The notes under the pieces: generated by a model
What the model saw: the letters and a program-made list of their open reading frames with translations, nothing else
Databases searched by the model: none
Told to the model about the DNA's origin: nothing
Origin: Leptothoe sp034932105
GTDB lineage: Bacteria; Cyanobacteriota; Cyanobacteriia; Phormidesmidales; Phormidesmidaceae
Assembly (NCBI RefSeq): GCF_034932105.1
Contig: NZ_JAYGIG010000007.1
Location: 28,474-92,473, forward strand
Direction of reading: 5' to 3'
Length of the DNA: 64,000 nt
Shown: positions 26,215-35,709 of the stretch, piece by piece
How the letters are laid out: the number at the start of each line of letters is the position of its first letter
Numbering within the stretch: the stretch's first letter is position 1
Program-made: the position numbers and the translations under genes

Positions 26215-27804
26215 ATGTCTCTCGGATATCTTGCCCTGGTTCTCCACGCTCACCTACCTTTTGTTCGGCACCCAGAGAGTGACTTTGTTCTAGAGGAAGA
26301 ATGGCTGTTTGAGGCTATTACTGAAACCTACATTCCACTGTTGACCATGTTCAAGGGTCTGAAGCAGGATGGGGTGGATTTCAAAATGACCATGAGCATG
26401 ACCCCTCCCCTGGTGTCGATGCTCAAGGACCCGCTGCTACAAGAACGCTACGACGAACATCTGACCAACCTGGAGGAACTGACCGAGCGGGAAATTGAAC
26501 GCAATGAACACAACGGTCACGTCAAGTATTTAGCGGAATATTACGCCAACGAGTTTAACCACACCCGTAACGTGTGGGAGGACCTGAAAGGGGACCTGGT
26601 CTCTGGCTTTAAGCAATATGTCGACAGCAATAATCTAGACATCATCACCTGCGGTGCTACCCATGGCTATCTGCCGCTGATGAAAATGTACCCAGAGGCT
26701 GTCTGGGCCCAGCTAAAGGTGGCGGTGGAAAGCCACGAAGAAAACTTTGGCCGTGCCCCCACGGGCATTTGGCTACCGGAATGTGCCTACTATGAAGGCT
26801 TAGAACGGATGGTGGCCGATGTAGGTCTACGGTACTTCCTCACCGATGGCCATGGCATTCTTTACGCCCGTCCCCGTCCCCGTTTTGGGGCCTATGCACC
26901 GATCTACACCGAAACCGGTGCGGCGGCATTTGGTCGTGACCATGAGTCCTCCCAGCAGGTTTGGTCGTCTAAGGTCGGTTATCCAGGCGCTTCAGAATAT
27001 CGTGAGTTTTATCGTGACTTGGGTTGGGATGCGGACTACGAATACATCAAGCCCTACATCATGCCCAACGGTCAGCGAAAGAACGTGGGTATCAAGTATC
27101 ACAAGATTACGGGTAAAAATTTAGGTCTGTCAGATAAGGACTTGTACGATCCCTATTGGGCCAAGGAAAAAGCAGCAGAGCATGCGGGTAATTTCATGCA
27201 CAACCGAGGTCAGCAGATTGCTAACCTCCACGGCATGATGCAGCGTAAGCCCATTGTGGTCTCTCCCTACGATGCTGAGCTCTTTGGCCACTGGTGGTAT
27301 GAGGGGCCTTGGTTCATTGACTACCTCTTCCGAAAAACTTGGTTCGACCAAGACACCTACGAAATGACCCATCTGGCCGATTATCTGCGGGAAAATCCCA
27401 CCCAGCAGGTCTGTCGCCCATCCCAGTCGAGTTGGGGCTACAAGGGCTTCCACGAGTATTGGCTGAATGAGACCAATGCCTGGATTTATCCGCACCTGCA
27501 TAAAGCAGCGGAGCGCATGATCGAGTTGGCCCGGCGTGAACCGGCCGATGAGTTAGAGTGGCGTGCCCTCAACCAGGCGGCCAGGGAGCTGTTACTGGCG
27601 CAGTCGTCTGACTGGGCATTTATTATGCGCACGGGCACCATGGTGCCTTATGCTGTGCGGCGTACGCGCTCTCATCTGCTGCGGTTCGACAAGCTGCGGG
27701 AGGATATTATGGCGGGTAAAATTGACTCTGGCTGGTTAGAGAAGGTTGAGGAAATTGACAATATCTTCCCCAACGTTAACTATCGGGTATATCGCCCGAT
27801 GTAG
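26215..27804 (+). CDS. GH57-family 1,4-alpha-glucan branching enzyme-like protein
   Basis: A 529-residue glycoside hydrolase family 57 protein with a DUF1957-type C-terminal domain, the layout of GH57 branching enzymes. GH57 region 1 is HAHLPFVRHPE, region 3 is GIWLPECAYYEGLE with the catalytic nucleophile near E189, and region 4 is SPYDAELFGHWWYEGP with the acid/base Asp near residue 354. The C-terminal helical domain has VCRPSQSSWGYKG. It would act on cytoplasmic glycogen, making alpha-1,6 branches alongside GlgB. Activity is not proven by sequence, since some cyanobacterial GH57 proteins have weak or no branching activity. It ends in a clear terminator. Confidence 0.88.
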   Translation: MSLGYLALVLHAHLPFVRHPESDFVLEEEWLFEAITETYIPLLTMFKGLKQDGVDFKMTMSMTPPLVSMLKDPLLQERYDEHLTNLEELTEREIERNEHNGHVKYLAEYYANEFNHTRNVWEDLKGDLVSGFKQYVDSNNLDIITCGATHGYLPLMKMYPEAVWAQLKVAVESHEENFGRAPTGIWLPECAYYEGLERMVADVGLRYFLTDGHGILYARPRPRFGAYAPIYTETGAAAFGRDHESSQQVWSSKVGYPGASEYREFYRDLGWDADYEYIKPYIMPNGQRKNVGIKYHKITGKNLGLSDKDLYDPYWAKEKAAEHAGNFMHNRGQQIANLHGMMQRKPIVVSPYDAELFGHWWYEGPWFIDYLFRKTWFDQDTYEMTHLADYLRENPTQQVCRPSQSSWGYKGFHEYWLNETNAWIYPHLHKAAERMIELARREPADELEWRALNQAARELLLAQSSDWAFIMRTGTMVPYAVRRTRSHLLRFDKLREDIMAGKIDSGWLEKVEEIDNIFPNVNYRVYRPM

Positions 27805-27827
27805 GGCATGGCAGGGGATGACTTAAG

Positions 27828-27860
27828 AAAAAGCGCCGCTGGATTCAACGGCGCTTTTTT
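27828..27860. terminator. Terminator after the GH57 gene
   Basis: Stem AAGCGCCG/CGGCGCTT flanked by As and six Ts, with a 10-base loop. It is shared by the convergent ComFB gene. Confidence 0.92.
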
Positions 27861-27900
27861 GTGTCTGTGTCCTTAAGTTTTTGCTTGAATCTTTTGGATA

Positions 27901-28446
27901 CTAAGCGACCTGGGCAGGCTCAAACTTGTGGGCATAGTCGTTGAGTAGCTCGTTCATTTGACCTAGGAAGCTATCGCTAGAACGCTTAATGCTTTGGCGT
28001 TCAGGGAAGAAGTCAGGGCGGTCCAGGCTATGGGAGATGGCATCCTTAACCTGGTCGGAAATCAGCCCAGCGAGTTCTTCTTGGGCCTTCTCCCGTTGAT
28101 AGGCAGCCCCTTCTTCGGAGGTGGCATAGAGGGGGGGCAGCCGATTGAGCGCGTAGGCTGCAATATCGCCTAGATCGAGGCTACAGTCATTACTGGCTTC
28201 AATTTGAGCAACCCGGGCAATGGCCTCAGTGAGCACCAACTCTTCCATTACATTGATAAATTGCTTGCGGGGAACAGCAACAACTTCGCCAGTTAAGAGC
28301 GAGCCCATGAGTCGATCAAGGGCCATATATTCTTCAATAGAAAGTTCCGATGCTGTGTCGCAGATGCGACCAACTTCTGCTTCCATTGCTGGGGTTAAGT
28401 AACCATCCTGCAATGCTTGTTCAACAATTTTTTCAATACTGCTCAT
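27901..28446 (-). CDS. ComFB-domain protein, candidate c-di-nucleotide receptor
   Basis: 181 residues from ATG 28446; a TTG three codons upstream is a less likely start. The central part (about residues 60-125) is a late-competence ComFB domain: FINVMEELVLTEAIARVAQ, then DIAAYALNRLPPLYATSEEGA and the helix YQREKAQEELAGLISDQVKDAI. In cyanobacteria ComFB-domain proteins (CdgR of Nostoc, Slr1970 of Synechocystis) have been reported to bind cyclic dinucleotides and to affect cell size or pilus/competence functions. Here the role is inferred from the family only. The gene is convergent with the GH57 gene and has a long upstream spacer. Confidence 0.8.
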   Translation of the reverse strand: MSSIEKIVEQALQDGYLTPAMEAEVGRICDTASELSIEEYMALDRLMGSLLTGEVVAVPRKQFINVMEELVLTEAIARVAQIEASNDCSLDLGDIAAYALNRLPPLYATSEEGAAYQREKAQEELAGLISDQVKDAISHSLDRPDFFPERQSIKRSSDSFLGQMNELLNDYAHKFEPAQVA

Positions 28447-29252
28447 CCTGTCCAATGGCTCCGTTGCATATCTCTGTAAACAGTTTTAGATGTTGCTGAT
28501 TGCTTAGTTAAAATGCTGGCTAACTTTCAGGAAACTGGTGAATATGTTCAATGAATGCCCTATTCACCCATGAAAAGATAGCTTTTATCGCATTAGCTCC
28601 ATTGTTTTGGAAAAACATATTTCCAGAAGCCATGGGTTATAGCAACAATGGACTATACAAATGTCCTAACTAACTAGGAAATTTGTTTTGTCAGCGACTC
28701 GCAACCCTTACTAAACCCTGGAAAATGTCTCCGGGGATTGTCTTGGTGTTATTGTTCCCGCAGGTGACGAAGCAAGCACACTAACTGGATAAAAGTACGA
28801 GTAACCCATTGATTAAACTTAGTAAGTAAGGGTATAGGTACTGCATTTAAAGGGGTTAATAAATTTGTTTCATGATGAAACCCATACTTTTTAGATGATT
28901 GATTGGTATGGTCTATGGCGTATTGTGCTCGGATAAAAATGCATAGTTTAGTTGGTTAAAAAATGTTCGATTTTTAACTCTATATAGAACTCAATTTTAT
29001 GTTGTTGTACTGGTAGCTAGAAAAACCGGTTCTTAGGAATATCTGGCCGTATTTAGCGGTATTTAGATGACTTTAGGGTAGGTGAAATATATTTGGTGAA
29101 ATAGGAATATAGCGCCTGTCCGATGGGGCATGGGCAGGCATATTGTTGGATGTCCTGACTGGATGTCCGGATGCTCTGAATAATGGCGCTCATGCCATGG
29201 CAAAAACGAAGCCTTTTAGTTGAGGTCAGGCTTCGTCGACGATCAGTAGGGC
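28447..29252. other. 806-bp gap between ComFB gene and hfq
   Basis: The longest gene-free stretch of the first 30 kb. It is AT-rich, with only the hfq terminator recognisable at its right end. I looked for c-di-GMP and c-di-AMP riboswitch cores and for Yfr1-type and tRNA-like elements and saw none. It may contain the long 5' leader of the ComFB gene or an unrecognised small RNA. Confidence 0.5.
29202..29236 (-). terminator. Terminator of hfq
   Basis: 9-bp perfect stem ACGAAGCCT/AGGCTTCGT (29206-29214, 29228-29236). On the minus strand it is followed by TTTTTG. Confidence 0.88.
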
Positions 29253-29465
29253 TTAACTAGAAATTTTGATGTAGGCGATGGCTGCGCGCATGGCAACGAC
29301 GGTTTGGCCATCTACACTCAGGCAAATCCCATGGGCATCCTGCCAGATAACGATGCCGTTAAAAATATCGCCGGTCATTAGTTTGATCTCAACAGTTTTT
29401 TGTTCGCGGATCAGGGTTTGTATTTGACGAACGCTGGGTAAACCTGTATCAAATTCGGTAGCCAT
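29253..29465 (-). CDS. hfq: Hfq, cyanobacterial type
   Basis: A 70-residue Sm-like protein. Sm1 is recognisable as TVEIKLMTGDIFNGIVIWQDAHGICLSVD, and the Sm2 end as AIAYIKIS. Cyanobacterial Hfq diverges from the enterobacterial RNA chaperone, with altered RNA-contact residues. In Synechocystis it associates with the pilus ATPase PilB1 and is needed for motility. The divergent arrangement with dapF, 194 bp apart, is conserved in many cyanobacteria and supports the call. Confidence 0.93.
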   Translation of the reverse strand: MATEFDTGLPSVRQIQTLIREQKTVEIKLMTGDIFNGIVIWQDAHGICLSVDGQTVVAMRAAIAYIKISS

Positions 29466-29659
29466 GGCGGTTGTGGATAAACGTGGATGAAACAGTAATA
29501 TAGCTTTGCGCCCATAATGCTTACCATAGGTGATTGCTGAAAGCTATAGATAGCAAAAGCTATGGGCGGCACCATCGGCTTAAAGCCTGTAGTCGATGGC
29601 TATAACGTACCCGGTCTATACTATTTCCGGTACACCGTTCACCCATACTCCCTGCCGCC

Positions 29660-30550
29660 ATGGGTCTACCCTTTAGTAAATATCATGGGCTCGGTAACGA
29701 TTTTATTCTATTGGATAATCGGCATCGGGCCTCTCCCATCCTAACCCCTGGGCAAGCTGTGGAGCTGTGCGATCGCAACCAGGGTATCGGTGCCGACGGG
29801 GTAATCTTCGCCTTGCCCGGTGGGCCGGAGACGGACTACACCATGCGCATTTTTAACTCCGACGGCTCAGAGCCGGAGATGTGCGGCAACGGGATTCGCT
29901 GTCTAGCAAAATATTTAGTAGCCCTAGAATCCGATGCCGGACATCCTCCCCAAGCACCCCACAGCTATCGAATTCACACCTTAGCCGGAACGATTGTGCC
30001 CACCCTCCAGCCCGACGGCCAGATTACGGTGGACATGGGCGAACCGCGTCTGCTAGCTGGGGAAATTCCCACCACCTTGGCCCCCGCTGACGAAAAAGTC
30101 ATTGACATGGTCCTGACGGTGGCAGACCAGCCCTACCAAGTTACCTGCGTCAGCATGGGGAATCCCCACTGCGTTACCTTTGTGGAGGATCTGACTGCGG
30201 TACCCTTGACCACCATTGGACCCCTATTTGAAGCCCACACCATGTTTCCCCAGCGGATTAACGCTGAGTTTATTCAGGTAGTACAACCCGATTATCTGAA
30301 AATGTTGGTGTGGGAACGGGGGGCGGGACCCACAATGGCTTGTGGGACGGGGGCCTGTGCCGCCTTCGTCGCTGCGGTACTCAACGGAAAGTGCTGTTTG
30401 CCAATGGATGGCAGCAATGACCTGCCCCAACGCAAAGCCACCGTTGAACTACCGGGTGGCCCGCTTCAGATCGAATGGTCCACAATCAACAATCACGTTT
30501 ATATGACCGGTCCTGCTGTTCGGGTATTTTCGGGTGAAGCCTACTTGTGA
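29660..30550 (+). CDS. dapF: Diaminopimelate epimerase DapF
   Basis: Interconverts LL- and meso-diaminopimelate for lysine and peptidoglycan. The 296 residues have both catalytic Cys motifs, EMCGNGIRC (about residue 77) and MACGTGACAAF (about residue 225). The N-terminal KYHGLGNDFILLDN and the GADGVIF segment are also present. The surE start overlaps the dapF stop (GTGA), indicating translational coupling. Confidence 0.97.
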   Translation: MGLPFSKYHGLGNDFILLDNRHRASPILTPGQAVELCDRNQGIGADGVIFALPGGPETDYTMRIFNSDGSEPEMCGNGIRCLAKYLVALESDAGHPPQAPHSYRIHTLAGTIVPTLQPDGQITVDMGEPRLLAGEIPTTLAPADEKVIDMVLTVADQPYQVTCVSMGNPHCVTFVEDLTAVPLTTIGPLFEAHTMFPQRINAEFIQVVQPDYLKMLVWERGAGPTMACGTGACAAFVAAVLNGKCCLPMDGSNDLPQRKATVELPGGPLQIEWSTINNHVYMTGPAVRVFSGEAYL

Positions 30551-31311
30551 TTAACTCTACGACTATTGCATTGACCAACGACGATGGCATTGATGCGCCA
30601 GGTATTCAAGCCTTGCACCAGGCCCTGATTCATCGTCTGGATCTGTTTGCCGGCATATCCGTCGGGATTGTTGCCCCAGACCAGCATCTCTCTGGCTGTA
30701 GTCACCAAATCAATCGTGGTGGCCCCATCTCCGTTGAACAGCGAGTGACACAGCAGTCCCCCATTGGTGGGACCGCCACTGAGGTCGGCCGTGTGACCAC
30801 CCATCGTTACGCTATCGGTGGGACCCCTGCTGACTGTACCCGCGTGGCCCATCATCTCTATCCCCAGCTAGACTGGGTGCTGTCAGGCATCAATGATGGG
30901 GGCAACCTGGGGGCTGATATCCATGTGTCCGGCACCGTTGCTGCTGCCCGAGAAGCAACACTCCTGCGCATTCCAGCCATGGCCATCTCCCATTACAAGT
31001 CTAGAAATGCAACTATTGACTGGGATGTGGCGGCTCGCCGGGTGGTTCGAGTGCTCAACGTTTTGATGGAGCGGCCCCTAAACCCAGGGCAGTTTTGGAA
31101 CGTTAACCTGCCTTCTGTGGACTCGTCTGGGCCCGAACCCGCCATCGTTTTTTGCCCTGTGTGTACCCAACCCCTGCCCACCCCATCTAGCCTGATCTCG
31201 GGACAGTTTCGGTATACCGGCACCTATCAAGATCGGCACCGGGATCCCGGTGCCGATGTGGACGTTTGTTTTGGCGGTAATATCAGTGTCAGTCAAATTT
31301 CCCTGTGGTGA
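30547..31311 (+). CDS. surE: 5'/3'-nucleotidase SurE
   Basis: A metal-dependent nucleoside monophosphatase/exopolyphosphatase of the SurE family, 254 residues. The metal site is the N-terminal TNDDGIDAPG with the two Asp. The conserved GTPADC, SGINDGGNLG and SGTVAAAREA blocks follow. The start is GTG at 30547, overlapping the dapF stop by four bases. The N-terminus MINSTTIALTNDDG is slightly long but normal. Confidence 0.95.
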   Translation: MINSTTIALTNDDGIDAPGIQALHQALIHRLDLFAGISVGIVAPDQHLSGCSHQINRGGPISVEQRVTQQSPIGGTATEVGRVTTHRYAIGGTPADCTRVAHHLYPQLDWVLSGINDGGNLGADIHVSGTVAAAREATLLRIPAMAISHYKSRNATIDWDVAARRVVRVLNVLMERPLNPGQFWNVNLPSVDSSGPEPAIVFCPVCTQPLPTPSSLISGQFRYTGTYQDRHRDPGADVDVCFGGNISVSQISLW

Positions 31312-31474
31312 GACACTGGTGGAGCTGTTGGCTGACGTTGCCCATGGGCAGGCCCGAATGAAGCCTTGGCTGAGATGTCCCTAGTGAGCAGCTTCTACCG
31401 TATGGGAATAGACTGTATTTTCTGTAGAATAGTTTGCCAATTGCAGTAGTTCCCAAGGTTTAGGCACCCCGTCC

Positions 31475-32479
31475 ATGGAGAAATTTAGTAATGGCCTGAC
31501 GCTTTTCTTCAGCCTTTTGGTGGAGGCCATTCCCTTTTTATTAATTGGTGTGGCGTTTTCCAGTCTGCTGTTGTTCTTTGTGAATGAACGCGCGCTGATC
31601 AAGTTTTTACCTAAGACTCCATTGTTGGGGGCTTTAGCAGGTAGCCTCATGGGGGTATTCTTTCCGGTTTGTGAATGTGGCAATGTGCCTGTGGCCCGGC
31701 GACTAATTTTGCAAGGGGCTCCCACTTCAGTGTCCATCGGTTTTTTGCTGGCGGCTCCCACCGTTAACCCGGTCGTATTTTGGGCCACCTGGATAGCCTT
31801 TCGCGATCAGCCTGAAATGGTGTTCCTGAGGGTCGGGTTTACCCTGTTGATTGCCGTTACCATTGCCTGGGTCTTTAGCCATCAGCGAGATATGCGACCC
31901 CTGCTTCAGGCATCGGTGGCGCGGCAAATGCCCAAGCTGCATCCACCTGTTGCCCCCGTCAATCCGCTGCTGCGCTCAGGCACGTTTCTGATACAGGCCG
32001 ATGGGACTACCCTCAAGCTAGATGACCCGGCGGCCCAATCCTTGCTGGCCAGTACCCCATCCCAGCCGATGGCCATTAAGCTACAGCTGGCCATCGACAA
32101 CATGGTTCAGGAGCTTAAGGAACTGGGGGCTGTGTTGGTCATGGGCAGCGCCATTGCCGCCTTTGTGCAAGTGGCTGCGCCGAGGGAATGGATTTTGGCC
32201 CTGGGGCAAAACTTTGTTACTTCAATTTTAGCTATGATGCTGCTGGCGGCGGTGGTCTCTATCTGTTCCACCGTTGACGCATTTTTTGCCCTATCGTTTG
32301 CGTCCACATTTACCACCGGTTCCCAGCTAGCGTTTTTAGTGTTTGGTCCGATGATCGATCTCAAAAATATTGGGCTGCTGTTAACGGTATTTAAGCCGAG
32401 GGCGATTTTTTACATTTTTGTTTTAGCGGCTCAGCTCTGCTTTATTTTGACCCTATTCATGAATTTCTATGTCAGTTAG
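31475..32479 (+). CDS. UPF0718 (YraQ/YcgR-like) permease
   Basis: A 334-residue membrane protein with about eight hydrophobic segments. The family hallmark is FFPVCECGNVPVARRLILQGAP (near residues 66-88), with vicinal Cys around a Glu. A matching conserved block VSICSTVDAFFALSFASTF is in the second half. The family includes putative metal or metalloid permeases distantly related to ArsP. The last 11 bases overlap the next gene, a TIGR03943 protein, and this pair recurs in Firmicutes (YcgR-YcgQ) and cyanobacteria. A metal-related export or delivery role is likely but unproven. Confidence 0.85.
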   Translation: MEKFSNGLTLFFSLLVEAIPFLLIGVAFSSLLLFFVNERALIKFLPKTPLLGALAGSLMGVFFPVCECGNVPVARRLILQGAPTSVSIGFLLAAPTVNPVVFWATWIAFRDQPEMVFLRVGFTLLIAVTIAWVFSHQRDMRPLLQASVARQMPKLHPPVAPVNPLLRSGTFLIQADGTTLKLDDPAAQSLLASTPSQPMAIKLQLAIDNMVQELKELGAVLVMGSAIAAFVQVAAPREWILALGQNFVTSILAMMLLAAVVSICSTVDAFFALSFASTFTTGSQLAFLVFGPMIDLKNIGLLLTVFKPRAIFYIFVLAAQLCFILTLFMNFYVS

Positions 32480-33263
32480 ACGGCCCCGTAAACCGACTGG
32501 AGTTCCTAGCAAGCCCAAGGCCCAGACAGCCTGGTATCGCCAGGGTAAGCTGCTAGACGCCCTCGTTTTGGGGGCCTGGAGTTTGGTTTTATTCCGATAC
32601 TGGATCACGGGCAAACTTTTTTTGCTTCTCCATCCGGACTATATGTGGCTGGCCAATGGCGCAGCCATTGTGCTGCTGGGGATGGCGATTTTTAAGTTGA
32701 TGCAAAAAAAACAAACGGTGACTCGCGACACCGCCAGCCACACTACCCTTTTGCCGCCCCAGGTGAGTAGTTTTATTTTATTGGCGGTGGCAGTGGTGGC
32801 TTTGATTTATACGCCCCAGGCCTTTGCCAGTGATGCGGCGCTTCAGCGGGGCATATCGGACAGTCTCACCCTGACAAGGTCAAAGCCGCAACGCTTTATG
32901 CGCCAAATGGCTTCTGAAGATCGGACGATTATCGACTGGGTTCGCACCCTCAATGTTTATCCAGAACCCGATGCCTATACGGGGCAAGCGGTGAAAGTGT
33001 CAGGGTTTGTGATCCATCCTGATAACTGGCCCGAAGGCTATCTCATGCTGTCGCGTTTTGTCTTGACCTGCTGTGCAGCGGATGCCTATCCTGTTGGCCT
33101 GCCGGTACAGCTGGCGGTATCCCGCCAGGCCTATGCCCCCGACACCTGGCTAGAGGTGTCGGGGAAAATGGTGACGGCTACCATTGCTGGTCAGCGTCAG
33201 CTCACCATTGAACCCACCCAGCTGGAAACTATCCCTGAACCCCGTAATCCCTATGAGTACTAA
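32469..33263 (+). CDS. TIGR03943/DUF1980 (YcgQ-like) protein
   Basis: The 264-residue partner of the UPF0718 permease, starting inside its last codons. It has two or three N-terminal hydrophobic segments (about 25-75 and 95-120). A soluble domain follows with IDWVRTLNVYPEPDAYTGQAVKVSGFV and the conserved CCAADAYPVGLPV, whose vicinal Cys pair could bind metal. The C-terminal ~60 residues look like an OB-type fold (WLEVSGKMVTATIAGQRQLTIEP). The pair is probably one functional unit at the plasma membrane. Confidence 0.85.
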   Translation: MSVRRPRKPTGVPSKPKAQTAWYRQGKLLDALVLGAWSLVLFRYWITGKLFLLLHPDYMWLANGAAIVLLGMAIFKLMQKKQTVTRDTASHTTLLPPQVSSFILLAVAVVALIYTPQAFASDAALQRGISDSLTLTRSKPQRFMRQMASEDRTIIDWVRTLNVYPEPDAYTGQAVKVSGFVIHPDNWPEGYLMLSRFVLTCCAADAYPVGLPVQLAVSRQAYAPDTWLEVSGKMVTATIAGQRQLTIEPTQLETIPEPRNPYEY

Positions 33264-33388
33264 GGTTTGCTCCTACTAAGGTTTGGTAAAGTTTGGTCTT
33301 TAAGGTTCAACCTGAACGACTGGACTGGTAGCCATGGCTAGGGGGACGCGAGTCACCTATTTTTTTTCTAATCCGGTTCATTGTTTCC

Positions 33389-34861
33389 ATGTTCAAATCC
33401 CGTCGTCAACCCCTCGATCGTTTAGCCCAGGCCCTGATGGTGGTGCTGGCTGTAGTCATTGTTGGCATGGTGTTATTGGGCGACCCGGCGGCCTCAAAGG
33501 TGCGGGATTTTACTTGGAAAGACCGCCAGGTGGGGGCGGATGAAACCTCTTTTTTAATCAGCTTTAGTCGCCCGATGGATCAGGCGAGTGTGGAGAAAAA
33601 TCTGACCATTGAGCCGCCATTGCCGGGGCGATTTAGCTGGGCCGGACGCCGCATGGCCTATACCCTAAACTTCCCGGCTCCCTATGGGAATGAGTTTAAG
33701 CTCAGTCTTCCCCAGGCCGTTGATCGATTTGGGGGAGATAGGGCTAGATTTACGCCATTTGAGGCCAGTTTTAAGTCTCGCGATCGCGCTTTTGCCTACG
33801 TTGGCATTGATGGTGACGAGCAGGGACGGTTGATGCTTTATAACTTGAGTACCCAGGCGAGTGAAGCTTTGACTCCCCAGGACTGGACTGTGCTTGACTT
33901 TAAGCCCTACACCCAGGGGGACCGGATTCTATTTGCGGCGGTGGATCGCCAGCTGACCGATCAGCAGGCTCAGCAGCTATATACAGTAACCACTGGGCTA
34001 GGTAACCAATCTTTGCCGAGGGGACAGATTGAAACGATTCTGGATAGTGAAGAGTATCAAAACCTAAAATTTGATTTATCCCCTGATGGGCAAACCATTG
34101 TGATCCAGCGAGTGAATCGTACTAATCCGGGGGATTTTGGACCGTGGGTGCTGAAACTAGGTGAAGAACCTCGACCTCTGGAAACTGAGCCGGGGGGAGA
34201 TTTTATTATTGCGCCCGATAGCCAGTCCCTACTCCTTCAGCAGGGAGCAGGAACGGCGATTATTGCTTTGAGTAATGTTGAAAATGAACAGAGTGGGGAC
34301 ATCCTGGATTTTTTGCCCCAATATGGATTGGTCATGGATGTAGCTGACAATGGTTCCGCTGCGGCCATGGTGAATTTTAACCAGGATGATCCAGAAAAGC
34401 GCTACACCCAGACCCTGTTTTGGGTGTCAAACCAGGGCGATGAAAAACCGCTCCTTAACGTTACTGGGGCGATTTTGGATGCTCAGTTTGACCCGACTAA
34501 TGAACTTTTATTTTGTTTAACGAGTGAACTGCTGGAGGGTGACACGTATCAGGTGCAGCCCTCTATTTCAGCCGTGAATGTGAAAACCGATCGGGTTGAG
34601 AAGCTTTGGACATTGCCGCCTCAACCATCGGCTAACGTGAGCCTTGCCCCTGATGGCCTGGCTGTGTTGTTTGATGAAACTGTGCCGAGTGCTAATGCAG
34701 ACAGCTCGGCAGTGGTGGATAACGGAATTGCGATCGCAACCTCCAAAATGTGGTTGTTACCGCTTTACCAGACATCTGAGTCGCGCTTAAACAAGCAGCC
34801 CCAGTCGATTGAGCCCCAGGCATTTCCTTTTGCGGGCATCAATCCTGTCTGGATTCCTTAA
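33389..34861 (+). CDS. Membrane-anchored beta-propeller-like protein
   Basis: 490 residues. There is one N-terminal transmembrane segment (about 15-32, LMVVLAVVIVGMVLLG). Next comes an Ig-like SbsA/Big_5-type domain (about 48-130; FLISFSRPMDQASVEKNLTIEP). The C-terminal region has repeated TolB/WD-like strands (FDLSPDGQTIVIQRV, FIIAPDSQSLLLQQG, LAPDGLAVLFDE). Cyanobacterial proteins of this layout are hypothetical, and a periplasmic structural or sensing role is a guess. It ends overlapping the stop of the convergent HTH gene by four bases. Confidence 0.7.
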   Translation: MFKSRRQPLDRLAQALMVVLAVVIVGMVLLGDPAASKVRDFTWKDRQVGADETSFLISFSRPMDQASVEKNLTIEPPLPGRFSWAGRRMAYTLNFPAPYGNEFKLSLPQAVDRFGGDRARFTPFEASFKSRDRAFAYVGIDGDEQGRLMLYNLSTQASEALTPQDWTVLDFKPYTQGDRILFAAVDRQLTDQQAQQLYTVTTGLGNQSLPRGQIETILDSEEYQNLKFDLSPDGQTIVIQRVNRTNPGDFGPWVLKLGEEPRPLETEPGGDFIIAPDSQSLLLQQGAGTAIIALSNVENEQSGDILDFLPQYGLVMDVADNGSAAAMVNFNQDDPEKRYTQTLFWVSNQGDEKPLLNVTGAILDAQFDPTNELLFCLTSELLEGDTYQVQPSISAVNVKTDRVEKLWTLPPQPSANVSLAPDGLAVLFDETVPSANADSSAVVDNGIAIATSKMWLLPLYQTSESRLNKQPQSIEPQAFPFAGINPVWIP

Positions 34862-35103
34862 CGTTCAGCGGCAGCCTCAGCGCCCCGCTCTAAGTACATA
34901 CTGACGAAGATATTAGCGGCCGATGGCTCCAGTGTTTCTAGGGCAATAATGATCTCTGGTACAGAGTCTGCCAGCGGATCACTGACTTCGTTCACCCACT
35001 GATTAACCGTTGAACGAGCTACGCCCATTGTCACAGCCAAACGATTTTGACTAATTCCGTACTGAGTAAGTACATGTTTTAGTGCTTTTCCTGCCCTTCC
35101 CAT
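34858..35103 (-). CDS. XRE-family HTH protein
   Basis: 81 residues from ATG 35103; the frame is open 12 codons further but those lack family similarity. It is a lambda-repressor-type helix-turn-helix: LKHVLTQYGISQNRLAVTMGVARSTVNQWVNE, then an extra helix pair (VPEIIIALETLEPSAANIFVSMYL). There is no partner toxin gene beside it. It may be a small transcription regulator conserved in cyanobacteria. Confidence 0.8.
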   Translation of the reverse strand: MGRAGKALKHVLTQYGISQNRLAVTMGVARSTVNQWVNEVSDPLADSVPEIIIALETLEPSAANIFVSMYLERGAEAAAER

Positions 35104-35709
35104 AGCGGTTATAAATCTCACAAAGATTACAAAATCCAAGACCGGTCTGTTTTTATTGACCTGCCTGTGTTCTTTCTTCTGAGCCCCTGCACCCTATCAG
35201 TATAAAATGCCTCAGGAATGTGTCTTTTCTCTCAAAAAACTGCGCACTTCCTCGCAATTATCAATTTTCTACAAGGATTGGGTGGGAAAGTAAAAGTATA
35301 CCTGAATCTTTTGCGAAGTGGTAAACCCCTTGTATCCAAGGTCGTGTAAATACTGAGTTTATTTGTACTATTGGGAGCCAATTAAAGATTTGGGCAAAGT
35401 CCCTAGGATGCTTGATTCTCCAGTCAGTAGAGTGGAGATTGGGGGGCAAAGTAACGCCTATGGTACCCAGGAATAAATAATTGATACATTAACCCTAGGG
35501 ATCTACCTATCTCCATGGTTCTGGTCAGTGCCATGGGGGAATCGGCCCAAATATTAAGATATGCAAGCATTCAGGATGCTCATGGGGCGGAGTAATGGGT
35601 TCAAGGATTAGCCTATCTTCTCTGGTTTGGGGGGGCCCCAGGAGCAAATGGTTAGGATAAATGGGTTAGCTTAGGGGGCCCCCAGGAGCAAATGGTGGGG
35701 AGAAATGAC
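35104..35709. other. 606-bp gap between HTH gene and CapA gene
   Basis: No gene is supported. A 62-codon open frame (35261-35449, minus) has no ribosome-binding site or family features. The right end holds the ~44-bp repeat at 35631-35750. Confidence 0.5.

Noticed and set aside
26054..26293. 79-codon ORF overlapping the start of the GH57 gene
   Set aside because: It runs out of frame into a well-supported gene and has no protein-family features.
34858..35103. Antitoxin of a toxin-antitoxin pair
   Set aside because: The XRE-type protein has no small toxin-like ORF on either side.
35261..35449. 62-codon minus-strand ORF between the HTH and CapA genes
   Set aside because: It shows no start signal, domain or conservation pattern that I can recognise.
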